A stretch of 64,000 nucleotides of DNA from Natronorubrum tibetense GA33. GTDB lineage: Archaea; Halobacteriota; Halobacteria; Halobacteriales; Natrialbaceae. A program made the position numbers and the translations under genes. Below the pieces are notes generated by a model, which saw nothing but the letters and a program-made list of their open reading frames with translations, ran no database searches and was not told the DNA's origin. This document shows positions 8,796 to 16,278 of the stretch, one piece after another (the stretch's first letter is position 1; each line of letters begins with the position of its first letter). The DNA is taken from NCBI RefSeq assembly GCF_000383975.1, contig NZ_KB913017.1:2221527-2285526 (forward strand), in the 5' to 3' direction.

Positions 8796-9084
8796 CACCC
8801 GGCTCCGCACCGACTTCGTCGGCTCCGCCTACGTCGCCCACTGACGCGTTCAACTGCTCCTTTTCGTCCATGATCGAGGTGGTAACGTACTGGTAGTACC
8901 CCCAGTACAGGACGAACATCGCTGCTGGTCCACCGGCCACCATCCAGAAGTAGTGGAACGGAAATCCCAGTATTCTGAAGTCCGGCGTCCCGAACATGGT
9001 GAACCAGATCCCCGAGTGTATCACACCAATGAGTGCCAACGCAGCAATCAGTGATGCGAGTGCTTCCTTGGTATGTGTCTGCAT
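8782..9084 (-). CDS. Small subunit of sodium:solute symporter (DUF3311/DUF4212-like)
   Basis: A 100-residue protein with two transmembrane segments (about residues 9-31 and 44-66) joined by FGTPDFRILGFPFHYFW. The GFPFHYFW pattern is like the DUF3311/DUF4212 proteins that accompany SSS transporters. The C-terminal 25 residues are acidic and probably cytoplasmic. Its stop overlaps the symporter start region, so the pair is coupled. A TATA-like box lies about 29 bp upstream of the ATG at 9084. Which of the two DUF families it belongs to needs a profile search. Confidence 0.85.
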   Translation of the reverse strand: MQTHTKEALASLIAALALIGVIHSGIWFTMFGTPDFRILGFPFHYFWMVAGGPAAMFVLYWGYYQYVTTSIMDEKEQLNASVGDVGGADEVGAEPGDADD

Positions 9085-9109
9085 ACACTACTGCCCGTCA
9101 TAATGCAGG

Positions 9110-9117
9110 TATTAAAT
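9110..9117 (-). promoter_or_regulatory. TATA-like box for symporter operon
   Basis: The minus strand reads AATTTAAT about 29 bp before the ATG at 9084, inside a markedly AT-rich 80 bp stretch. A leaderless or near-leaderless transcript is expected. Confidence 0.55.
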
Positions 9118-9292
9118 TGTTACGCATAGGCAGACCTAATATCCATAATATATCAACAACATCGAATCCGTTCTACCAGCGTACACAACTCCGGATACTA
9201 TTCGAGCGCAAAGACACTCCGGTATCTCGAGATACTATCGCTGAACAGCGTCGGATCGCAACACAACTGGCGGCCACAACGCGTCCGCCACG

Positions 9293-9976
9293 TTACCGTG
9301 TGAGGTCGTCCACGAGGTCGAAGAACGTCTCGACGATCAGATCCGGTTCCGTAGCCGAGGGATCCCACGGTCCGTTGTCGCGATTGATCCACACGCCTTG
9401 CATCCCCGCGTGCATCGCTCCCCGAACGTCGAAGGTCGGTCCGGCGACGTGCGCCATCGACTCGATCGGCGTTCCGGTTCGGGCCGCAGCGTGCCGGTAA
9501 ATATCGGCATCGGGTTTGAACGTCCGAATCTCGTGTGCGCTGATTGTATCGGCGATTACGTCCTCGATATCCGCCGACTCGACCATCGACTCGAGCATCT
9601 CGGGGTTGCCGTTCGACAGCACAGACACGTCGTAGCCGGCGTCGGTGAGCGCCTCGAGACCACCGCGAACGTCCTCGAACGGATCGAGATCGTGGTACGT
9701 CGAGAGGATCTCGTCGATCGTCTCGGACGGCAGGTCGACACCGTGGCTCTCGAGTGCAAACCGAAGGGCGTCGCGATTCATCTCGTAGAACGGCTGATAC
9801 TCGTCGACGAAGTTGCCGACCATCGTGTACATGATCGAGCGACTACGCCAGAGATTCGATATCGGTCGAATTTCGTCGACGTGTGCCTCGAGGGTCGCCT
9901 CGACGGAGTGAGGATCGACGAGCGTCCCGTACGAATCGACGGTGATCGTGTCGACGGCGGTCGGATCGAACGACAT
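9293..9976 (-). CDS. Haloacid dehalogenase type II (HAD superfamily)
   Basis: A 227-residue HAD hydrolase of the (S)-2-haloacid dehalogenase subgroup. The nucleophile Asp is in VDSYGTLVDP near residue 14, matching the DxYGTL motif of L-2-haloacid dehalogenases rather than DxDGT of phosphatases. Motif II is LSNGNPEMLE, the Lys is in RTFKPDADIY, and motif III is FDVRGAMHAGMQG. Family enzymes hydrolyse 2-haloalkanoic acids to 2-hydroxy acids; many haloarchaeal members are uncharacterised. It sits between the symporter and a DehI-family gene. A TATA-like GTATATC lies 28 bp upstream of the ATG. Confidence 0.88.
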   Translation of the reverse strand: MSFDPTAVDTITVDSYGTLVDPHSVEATLEAHVDEIRPISNLWRSRSIMYTMVGNFVDEYQPFYEMNRDALRFALESHGVDLPSETIDEILSTYHDLDPFEDVRGGLEALTDAGYDVSVLSNGNPEMLESMVESADIEDVIADTISAHEIRTFKPDADIYRHAAARTGTPIESMAHVAGPTFDVRGAMHAGMQGVWINRDNGPWDPSATEPDLIVETFFDLVDDLTR

Positions 9977-10001
9977 ACGCTATCGGTTAGACACCACGGC
10001 A

Positions 10002-10008
10002 GATATAC
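10002..10008 (-). promoter_or_regulatory. TATA-like box for HAD gene
   Basis: The minus strand reads GTATATC about 28 bp before the ATG at 9976. Confidence 0.45.
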
Positions 10009-10069
10009 GGTGGGGTATGTTGTCACGCACCGTCCTCGCGATCGAATGCTCCTCGATTGAACGGATCTC

Positions 10070-10954
10070 TCAGTCGTACGCGCGTCTCCCGATCGCGTCG
10101 ACCGTCGCCGCGTACACCGGCAGCGCCGGGATCACGGTCTCGATCGGTCCTCGATTGAAGTCGCGGAACAGCGTTTGTAGCTCCGATATCGCCTCCTCGT
10201 CGATTCCCCGTCCGGCGAGCGAGTTCGGCCCCAGTTCGGGGACGTACGCCGCCTCGTCGACGAACTCGGAGACCATCGTTCGAGCGTCGTCGACGGCCGT
10301 CGAGAACGCGTCGGCCTGCAGAACCGGCTCGACGTCGTTCCACATCGGGGCCAGATAGCCGGGCCACTGCGCGAGCGTCCGGTAGATGCTCGGTAGTCCG
10401 TCCTCGAGGCCGTGAAACGACTGGATAGCCGAAACTTCGCCGTCCAGTTCGGCCGGCGTTTCGTCGAAGGCGATCATCGTCGGTGGTCGTCCCCGGTCGG
10501 CGTCGAGCCATGGCGGAAGGGGCGACGTCGCCTCGCGAGTGGGGTCTGGGTCCGTCCCGATCGGGTCGTCGTGGAGCGCCCGATCGACGAGTTCGAAGAG
10601 GACGGCGAGTCGGGGGGCGACGATATCGTAGGTCGCGAGCTGGCCCCGGAGTTCGCCGTACTCGGCCGGCGCGATATCGAGTTGCCCGCAGCGATAGGTC
10701 GGTACCGTGGTTTCCTCCTCGAGCGGGGAGAGCACGGTGTCCCGGTAGGCGACGGAGAAACGGCCGAACCGAGCGGTTTCGAACACCGGCTTCACCTGGC
10801 CCCAGACGTACCGGCAGAACTCGGGGTAGTTCGCGACGGTCGTTCGAAAGATCCAGTTGACGATCGGTGCCCTGAACGTTCGTTTGATATCGTCGTAGAG
10901 CCCTCGCTTCCAGCCCGTCGCTTCGATCTCGTACAGCTGTTTGCTCGTGTCCAT
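10070..10954 (-). CDS. DehI-family protein (halocarboxylic acid dehalogenase family), possibly catalytically changed
   Basis: A 294-residue alpha-helical protein, the usual length for DehI, the fluoride-resistant D/L-2-haloacid dehalogenase family. The two-repeat architecture is visible: VANYPEFCRYVWGQVKPVFE in the first half and LAQWPGYLAPMWNDVEPVLQ in the second. Compared with my recollection of Pseudomonas putida DehI, the motif carrying the catalytic Asp (SDFQALANWP) corresponds here to SIYRTLAQWP, with Ile for Asp, and the NPK Asn region reads VAPR. Activity is therefore doubtful. The ATG at 10954 has a TATA-like box 28 bp upstream and the expected N-terminus. The neighbours are a type II haloacid-dehalogenase-like gene and an acyl-CoA synthetase. 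Confidence 0.82.
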   Translation of the reverse strand: MDTSKQLYEIEATGWKRGLYDDIKRTFRAPIVNWIFRTTVANYPEFCRYVWGQVKPVFETARFGRFSVAYRDTVLSPLEEETTVPTYRCGQLDIAPAEYGELRGQLATYDIVAPRLAVLFELVDRALHDDPIGTDPDPTREATSPLPPWLDADRGRPPTMIAFDETPAELDGEVSAIQSFHGLEDGLPSIYRTLAQWPGYLAPMWNDVEPVLQADAFSTAVDDARTMVSEFVDEAAYVPELGPNSLAGRGIDEEAISELQTLFRDFNRGPIETVIPALPVYAATVDAIGRRAYD

Positions 10955-10978
10955 ACCGGAGCAGCGATCGCGTGCTGT

Positions 10979-10986
10979 GTTAAATG
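10979..10986 (-). promoter_or_regulatory. TATA-like box for DehI-family gene
   Basis: The minus strand reads CATTTAAC about 28 bp before the ATG at 10954. It diverges from the acyl-CoA synthetase promoter about 130 bp away. Confidence 0.5.
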
Positions 10987-11109
10987 TTCCCGTTGACCAT
11001 GCGAAGAGCGATGAGCGCTGTCGAGGGCCCACTGAACGAGTTCGATGTCCACCTACTGATCGCCGGTGCGTCGGAGAGATCGGCGGCAAGAACGGCAGAA
11101 ACAGGAAAA

Positions 11110-11117
11110 CATTAAAG
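11110..11117 (+). promoter_or_regulatory. TATA-like box for acyl-CoA synthetase
   Basis: CATTAAAG is centred about 29 bp before the ATG at 11142, which supports that start and a leaderless mRNA. Confidence 0.5.
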
Positions 11118-11141
11118 CGGACATGGTATGATTGGTCGAGT

Positions 11142-12776
11142 ATGGGTGTGGATTACGATACCATAGTCGAGTCGTTCGAATGGGACATTCCCGAGTCATA
11201 CACGATTACGTCGACCGTCGCCGACCACGCATCGTCGCTCGGCGATCGGGTCGCTATCAAGTTTTTAGACGAGGACGGCCACCGCGAGGAGCGGACGTAC
11301 GCCGATCTCCGAGACGAGATGTATCGGTTCGCGAACGGCCTCGAGGAACTCGGCGTCAGCGAGGGCGACCGCGTGATGCACCTGCTGCCGCGGCATCCGG
11401 ACGTGTTCGCCATCCAACTGGGCGCGCTTGCGACCGGCTCGCTGCTGGTCCCCTGTTCGTCGATGCTGCGAGCGAAGGACATCGAGTTCCGCGCGAACGA
11501 CTGTACGGCCACGACGATCGTCGTCCACGAGTCGCTTATCGACATGGTCGAGCCGGTGCTCGAGGACACGCCGCTCGAGCGCGTGATCGTCCTCGACGGC
11601 GACGACGCCGACCTCGACGACGATCGGTGGTCGACCGTCCAGTCGGTCGCCGACGGCCAGTCGACCGAGTACGACGGCCCGGAGCTCTCTTCGGAGGATC
11701 CGATGTCGATCAACTACACCAGCGGGACGACCGGGCAGCCGAAACCGGTGCTGCACAAACACCGCTGGCAGTACTGCTTCAACCAGGTCAACGCCCCCTA
11801 CTGGTGGGGCGTCGACGAGGATACCGACCTCGAGGACGAACTGCTGTGGGCGACGACCGGCACCGGGTGGGCGAAGTGGTTCTGGAGCCCCGTCGGCGTC
11901 GGCTTGACGACCGGCGCGACCCAGCTCATCTACGACGGCGATTTCGAACCCAAGACCTTCCTCGAAATTCTCCAGGATGAGGGCGTCACGAAACTCTGTG
12001 CGGTCCCCACCCAGTACCGGATGCTCGCGAACGCCGACCTCGAGTCCTACGATGTCCAGTTGAACGACACGCTCTCGGCCGGCGAACCGCTCAACCGCGA
12101 GCCGATCGAGCGCATCCAGGACGCCTGGGGCGTGACCCCGCGGGACGGCTACGGCCAGACTGAAACCGTCGCCCTCGTGACGAACTACCCCGGAATCGAC
12201 GTCAAGGAGGGGAGTATGGGGAAACCGACTCCTGGCGTCGGCGCGACGATCATCGAGATGGACGAGGAGAAGGAGGTCGAACCCGGCGAGATCGGCGAGA
12301 TCGCCGTTCCCGTCGACTCGCCGGCCATCTTCGACGGCTACTACGAGAAGCCCGAACTCGACGAACAAAAACTCTCGGGTGAGTACTATCGGACCGGCGA
12401 CCTCGCCTCCCAGGACGAGAACGGCTTCTTCTTCTTCGAGGGACGGGCCGACGACATCATCATCTCTTCGGGCTACCGTATCGGCCCCTTCGAGGTCGAA
12501 GACGCGCTGGTCAGCCACGATGCCGTTGCCGAAGCGGCCGCAGTCGACAGCCCCCACGACGAACGCGGCAGCGTCGTCAAGACCTACGTGATCCTCGCCG
12601 AGGAGTACGAGAGCAGCGAGGAGCTCAAGAGTGACCTCCAGGACTTCATGAAGGAGGAGACGGCTCCCTACAAGTACCCGCGCCGCATCGAGTTCGTCGA
12701 CGAACTGCCCAAGACCTCGAGCGGAAAGATCCGACGGATCGAACTCCGCCAGCAGGAACAGGAGAAGTACAGCTAA
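11142..12776 (+). CDS. Acyl-CoA synthetase (AMP-forming)
   Basis: A 544-residue ANL-superfamily enzyme that activates a carboxylic acid to its CoA thioester through an acyl-adenylate. The ATP-binding P-loop is YTSGTTGQPKP near residue 192, the A5 motif is GYGQTE, the A7 motif YYRTGDLA, and the C-terminal catalytic Lys lies in TSSGKIRRIELR. The overall order resembles medium-chain acyl-CoA or acetyl-CoA synthetase-like proteins. The ATG at 11142 begins the conserved N-terminus although the frame is open further upstream. It is divergent from the DehI-family gene and next to a beta-oxidation operon on the other strand, so it probably feeds imported acids into acyl-CoA oxidation. Confidence 0.94.
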   Translation: MGVDYDTIVESFEWDIPESYTITSTVADHASSLGDRVAIKFLDEDGHREERTYADLRDEMYRFANGLEELGVSEGDRVMHLLPRHPDVFAIQLGALATGSLLVPCSSMLRAKDIEFRANDCTATTIVVHESLIDMVEPVLEDTPLERVIVLDGDDADLDDDRWSTVQSVADGQSTEYDGPELSSEDPMSINYTSGTTGQPKPVLHKHRWQYCFNQVNAPYWWGVDEDTDLEDELLWATTGTGWAKWFWSPVGVGLTTGATQLIYDGDFEPKTFLEILQDEGVTKLCAVPTQYRMLANADLESYDVQLNDTLSAGEPLNREPIERIQDAWGVTPRDGYGQTETVALVTNYPGIDVKEGSMGKPTPGVGATIIEMDEEKEVEPGEIGEIAVPVDSPAIFDGYYEKPELDEQKLSGEYYRTGDLASQDENGFFFFEGRADDIIISSGYRIGPFEVEDALVSHDAVAEAAAVDSPHDERGSVVKTYVILAEEYESSEELKSDLQDFMKEETAPYKYPRRIEFVDELPKTSSGKIRRIELRQQEQEKYS

Positions 12777-12803
12777 CCCCCGCCGTCGACTGAACTCAGC
12801 CAC

Positions 12804-13193
12804 TCACGCTTTCCAGATCAGTCCCGCTATCTCGCCCTCGAGAACGTTTTTTCCGTCGCCGTTTGTACAGACGACGCTGCTCTCGATCTCGTAGCGATCG
12901 TCGCGCTCGTCCACCGACTCGTTTCGCAGGGTGCAGGTGATTCGTTCGCCCGTGTACACCGGGCGAACGAACTCGAGTTCCATTCGGCGCGCGAGATAGG
13001 AGAGGTCGCCCCCGATCTTTGTCGGGAGCGTCGCGGTGAGCAGCCCCTGTACGACCAGCTCGCCGTCCTCGTTGGGTTCGGTGTGAATCGCCTGCTGATC
13101 GCCCGAGAGTTCGCCGAACTCGCGAACCTCCGCGACCGTGAACGTCCGCTCGTACGTGTACTCCTCGCCTGCTTCCGGAACTGACGTCGACAT
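12804..13193 (-). CDS. MaoC-like hot-dog hydratase
   Basis: A 129-residue hot-dog protein. SGDQQAIHTEP matches the MaoC Asp/His region, but the second motif reads VVQGLL where hydratases usually have AHG, so activity may differ. It is the last gene of a four-gene minus-strand run (thiolase, DUF35, thioesterase, this gene), 50 bp after the thioesterase gene. The ATG at 13193 was chosen because homology begins just after it; the upstream open frame is not conserved-looking. A hydratase role in acyl-CoA breakdown is an inference. Confidence 0.85.
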   Translation of the reverse strand: MSTSVPEAGEEYTYERTFTVAEVREFGELSGDQQAIHTEPNEDGELVVQGLLTATLPTKIGGDLSYLARRMELEFVRPVYTGERITCTLRNESVDERDDRYEIESSVVCTNGDGKNVLEGEIAGLIWKA

Positions 13194-13243
13194 GGCCGGT
13201 CGTTCTCGTCGAACCGGTTTCAAGCTACTGCCGATCGAGTGGG

Positions 13244-13660
13244 TTACGCGTCGCCGCGGGCGCGGATACACTCGTGAATCTCGTCGGGTAGCGGCGTCGC
13301 CTCGAACGCGTCGTCGACGAACACGAACGACACCTCGCCCTCCGCGACGCGTTCGTCGTCCGCCGCGCTGATGATGGTAAACGCGAGCGTCAGCGAGGAC
13401 GTCCCGCTGTCGACGACGGTCGTCTCGATGACGGCCTCGTCGCCGGCACGAAGCGGCGAGTGGAACGACGCCGAGGCCTCGACCGCAGGGAGGACGTAGC
13501 CGGCGCGTCGGTACCGCTCCATCGGGTGTTCGCCGTCTGTGGCGAGCCTGAAGTAGTTGTTTAACCCCACGATCACGAAGTGGAAGAATCGCGGGTAGTA
13601 GATGAGTCCGCCGGCGTCGGTGTCGCCCCAGTCGACGGTGATCTCAGTCGTGTGTGCCAT
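13244..13660 (-). CDS. Acyl-CoA thioesterase (4HBT family)
   Basis: A 138-residue hot-dog thioesterase of the YbgC/4-hydroxybenzoyl-CoA thioesterase type. The catalytic loop is DWGDTDAGGLIYYPRFF near residues 11-27, with the conserved Asp, and is followed by the long helix. It hydrolyses acyl-CoA to free acid and CoA. Its start at 13660 lies inside the end of the DUF35 gene (17 bp overlap), which indicates coupling in the thiolase operon. The specific thioester is unknown. Confidence 0.9.
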   Translation of the reverse strand: MAHTTEITVDWGDTDAGGLIYYPRFFHFVIVGLNNYFRLATDGEHPMERYRRAGYVLPAVEASASFHSPLRAGDEAVIETTVVDSGTSSLTLAFTIISAADDERVAEGEVSFVFVDDAFEATPLPDEIHECIRARGDA

Positions 13661-14042
13661 CGGTCGGTCGGAACGTGATCGTTCGGTCGTCGGTCGTCTC
13701 GCTCGGTTCGACGGTTGCCATGACGGCGTCTCCGATATCGACATCGGCCGGATCGACGCCCCGGACGATTCCGGTCAGTCTGACCGGGCTGAACGCCGCG
13801 AGCGCCGTCACGTAGGGCGCGTCGTCGTCGAACGCCGGCGTCGGCACGGTGACGGTCGTGTGCGTGACGATCTCGCCCGTCTCCGGCAGCGGCAGCGTCT
13901 CGAGGTCGCGATCCCCGCAGTGGGAACAGACCCGTCGCGGTGGGAGCATTCCATGGCCGTTCGAACACGCGTAGTAGTAGCCGTCGCCGGCCTCGAGGGC
14001 CTCGAGGAACTCGTCGTAGCCGGCGTCGCCGTGTCCGCTCAT
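13644..14042 (-). CDS. Zn-ribbon OB-fold protein (DUF35), thiolase partner
   Basis: A 132-residue protein with an N-terminal rubredoxin-like zinc ribbon (CSNGHG, then CSHCGD) at about residues 26-45 and a C-terminal OB-fold. DUF35 proteins bind acyl-CoA and are stable partners of thiolases; in archaeal thiolase/HMG-CoA synthase complexes they hold the CoA. The gene sits 55 bp after the thiolase stop and overlaps the thioesterase by 17 bp. The partner is therefore almost certainly the upstream thiolase. Confidence 0.92.
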   Translation of the reverse strand: MSGHGDAGYDEFLEALEAGDGYYYACSNGHGMLPPRRVCSHCGDRDLETLPLPETGEIVTHTTVTVPTPAFDDDAPYVTALAAFSPVRLTGIVRGVDPADVDIGDAVMATVEPSETTDDRTITFRPTDGTHD

Positions 14043-14097
14043 TCGACCACCCCCAGCGCTTCGCGCTGGCGTAATCGCGTTCGCTCGCGAGACTCGC

Positions 14098-15267
14098 TCA
14101 CGCGATCACCTCCATCACGTGAACCGTCGCACTGGCGACCGTCCCGCCGGCGTTGTGAGCCAGCCCGACGGTGACGTCGTCATCGACGGCGTCCGATCGG
14201 GGATGGGTGCCCTCGAGCAGCGTCCTGACGGCCGCGATCTGCGCGGCACCGGTCGCACCGACGGGGTGGCCTTTCGCCTTCAGCCCGCCCGAGAGGTTCA
14301 CCGGCAACGCGCCGTCGCGACGCGTCTCGCCGCGGCGGGCCGCGCCGAGCGCCTCGCCGTAGCTGTAGAGGCCGAGCCCCTCGAGTGCGAGCACCTCCGC
14401 GATCGTAAAGCAGTCGTGGACTTCGGCGATGCCGATCTCGTCGGGGCCGATCCCGGCGTCGTCGTACGCCGCTTCGGCGGCCTCGCGCGTGCCGGGCGTC
14501 TTCGCGAGCGACTGGCGATCCTGCAGCGCCATCGTGTCGCCGCCGTGGCCCGACCCCGTGATCGCGACGCCCGAATCGAGTCCGTGCTCGGCGGCGTAGG
14601 ACGGAGAGCAGAGGACGACGGCGGCCGCGCCGTCGCTGATCGGGCAGGCGTCGTACAGCCCGAGCGGCGCGGCGATCTCCGGGGCCTCGAGGACGTCGTC
14701 GACGGTGATCTCCTGGCGGAGGTGGGCGTGGTCGTTGACGAGCGCGTTGTCGTGGTTCTTGACCGCGATGTGGGCGAGGTCCGTCCGGTCGCCGCCGTAG
14801 GCGTCGAAATAGGCTCGAGTCAACAGCGCGTAGGCCGCCGGAAAGGTAACGCCGGCCCGCACTTCGAAGAGGTCGTCCGCCGCGCGAGCCAACCCGTCGG
14901 TTGCGCCGGCGGTCCCCATATTGTTCATCCGTTCCATACCGCCGGCGACGACCACGTCTGCGTCGCCGGCCCGAACGGCGCGGACCGCGTCCCGAATCGC
15001 GACGCCGCTCGAGGCACAGGCGCTCTCGACGCGTCTCGCCGGCGCGGTCGTGCCGAGAGCCTCCGCGACGAGCGGCCCCTGGTGGCCCTGACGCTCCGAG
15101 AGCGTGCCGACGAAGTTACCGTAGAACACTTCGTCGAGGTCTCCCGAGGAGAGTCCGGCGTCGTCGAGCGCGGCGAGTCCGGCCTCCGCGAACATGTCTC
15201 GTCCGGTTCGGTCCGGAAACGATCCGAACGCAGTCGTCCCTGATCCGGCAATGAATGCCTTCGTCAT
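14098..15267 (-). CDS. Thiolase (acetyl-CoA C-acyltransferase, SCP2-type)
   Basis: A 389-residue thiolase that cleaves 3-ketoacyl-CoA to acetyl-CoA and a shorter acyl-CoA, or condenses in reverse. The nucleophile Cys is in VESACASSG near residue 86, the HDCF motif near 292 matches the SCP2/archaeal subgroup, and the C-terminal GHPVGATGAAQ is present with its catalytic His. The typical second Cys near the C-terminus is not evident, the C-terminus having HNAGGT instead, as in SCP2-type thiolases. It heads a four-gene operon with DUF35, thioesterase and MaoC genes and is divergent from 3-hydroxyacyl-CoA dehydrogenase. Confidence 0.94.
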   Translation of the reverse strand: MTKAFIAGSGTTAFGSFPDRTGRDMFAEAGLAALDDAGLSSGDLDEVFYGNFVGTLSERQGHQGPLVAEALGTTAPARRVESACASSGVAIRDAVRAVRAGDADVVVAGGMERMNNMGTAGATDGLARAADDLFEVRAGVTFPAAYALLTRAYFDAYGGDRTDLAHIAVKNHDNALVNDHAHLRQEITVDDVLEAPEIAAPLGLYDACPISDGAAAVVLCSPSYAAEHGLDSGVAITGSGHGGDTMALQDRQSLAKTPGTREAAEAAYDDAGIGPDEIGIAEVHDCFTIAEVLALEGLGLYSYGEALGAARRGETRRDGALPVNLSGGLKAKGHPVGATGAAQIAAVRTLLEGTHPRSDAVDDDVTVGLAHNAGGTVASATVHVMEVIA

Positions 15268-15353
15268 TAGCTACCACGACACGATTGCACAGACGACGAT
15301 TTAGGTGTGTCGACAGCGGCCCGAAGCACAGAACAACGGCCGCTCGAGGCGCT

Positions 15354-15362
15354 ACACTTATC
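15354..15362 (+). promoter_or_regulatory. TATA-like box for 3-hydroxyacyl-CoA dehydrogenase
   Basis: ACACTTATC is centred about 30 bp before the ATG at 15388. Confidence 0.4.
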
Positions 15363-15387
15363 AGCGTGGTCGAGACACCTTCTCTCG

Positions 15388-16242
15388 ATGGTCGACAAGA
15401 CGATCGACCGCGTCGGCGTCGTCGGCGCGGGAACGATGGGAAGCGGTATCGCACAGGTCGCCGCCACGCACGGCTACGACGTCGTGATGCGGGACATCGA
15501 GCAGGAGTTCGTCGAGAGCGGCTTCGATACCATCGACGACAGCCTCGGACGGCTCGAGGGACGCGATTCCCTGCAAGAAGAGCCCGACACCATCCGTGAC
15601 CGAATCGAGGGCACGACGAGCCTCGACGATCTCGCCGACTGTGATCTCGTGATCGAGGCGGCGCTCGAGAAACTCGACGTGAAGCGGGACATCTTTGCGG
15701 ACCTCGAGGCCGTCTGCGACGAGGACTGCGTGCTCGCGACGAACACGAGCACGCTCTCGATCACCTCGATTGCAGGCGATCTTGACACGCCGAATCGCGT
15801 GGTCGGGCTGCACTTCATGAACCCCGTCCCGATCATGGAGGGCGTCGAGGTTGTCGTGGGCGAGAAGACCGACCCGGATATCGTCGAGTTGGCCCACGAC
15901 TTCTCAGAGGACCTCGAGAAGACGACCTGGGAGTCGGACGACAAGCCCGGCTTCGTCACGAACCGGATCCTGATGCCGTGGATCAACGAGGGGATCCGCG
16001 CGTTCGACGAGGGCGTCGCCACGAAGGAGGACATCGACGCGGGCATGGAACTCGGCACGAACGTCCCGATGGGGCCGCTGACGCTCGCGGATCACATCGG
16101 CCTCGACATCTGCCTGCACGCGACCGAGACGCTGTACGAGGAACTCGGCGACCGCTACAAGCCCGCCTACCTCCTCAAGCGGAAGGTCGAAGCGGGCGAT
16201 CTCGGGAAGAAGACCGGCGTCGGTTTTTACGAGTACGACTAG
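15388..16242 (+). CDS. 3-hydroxyacyl-CoA dehydrogenase
   Basis: A 284-residue NAD-dependent dehydrogenase oxidising 3-hydroxyacyl-CoA to 3-ketoacyl-CoA. The Rossmann motif GAGTMGSGIAQ is near residue 10, the catalytic His is in GLHFMNPVPIM, and FVTNRI plus the C-terminal domain with PMGPLTLADHIGLD are typical of the short bacterial and archaeal form (about 282 residues). The ATG at 15388 is chosen for the conserved N-terminus. It is divergent from the thiolase operon, so the two steps of beta-oxidation are encoded back to back. Confidence 0.95.
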   Translation: MVDKTIDRVGVVGAGTMGSGIAQVAATHGYDVVMRDIEQEFVESGFDTIDDSLGRLEGRDSLQEEPDTIRDRIEGTTSLDDLADCDLVIEAALEKLDVKRDIFADLEAVCDEDCVLATNTSTLSITSIAGDLDTPNRVVGLHFMNPVPIMEGVEVVVGEKTDPDIVELAHDFSEDLEKTTWESDDKPGFVTNRILMPWINEGIRAFDEGVATKEDIDAGMELGTNVPMGPLTLADHIGLDICLHATETLYEELGDRYKPAYLLKRKVEAGDLGKKTGVGFYEYD

Positions 16243-16278
16243 GCTCGTTCGTTCGAGTCCGAATCGCCGTCCGACCGC

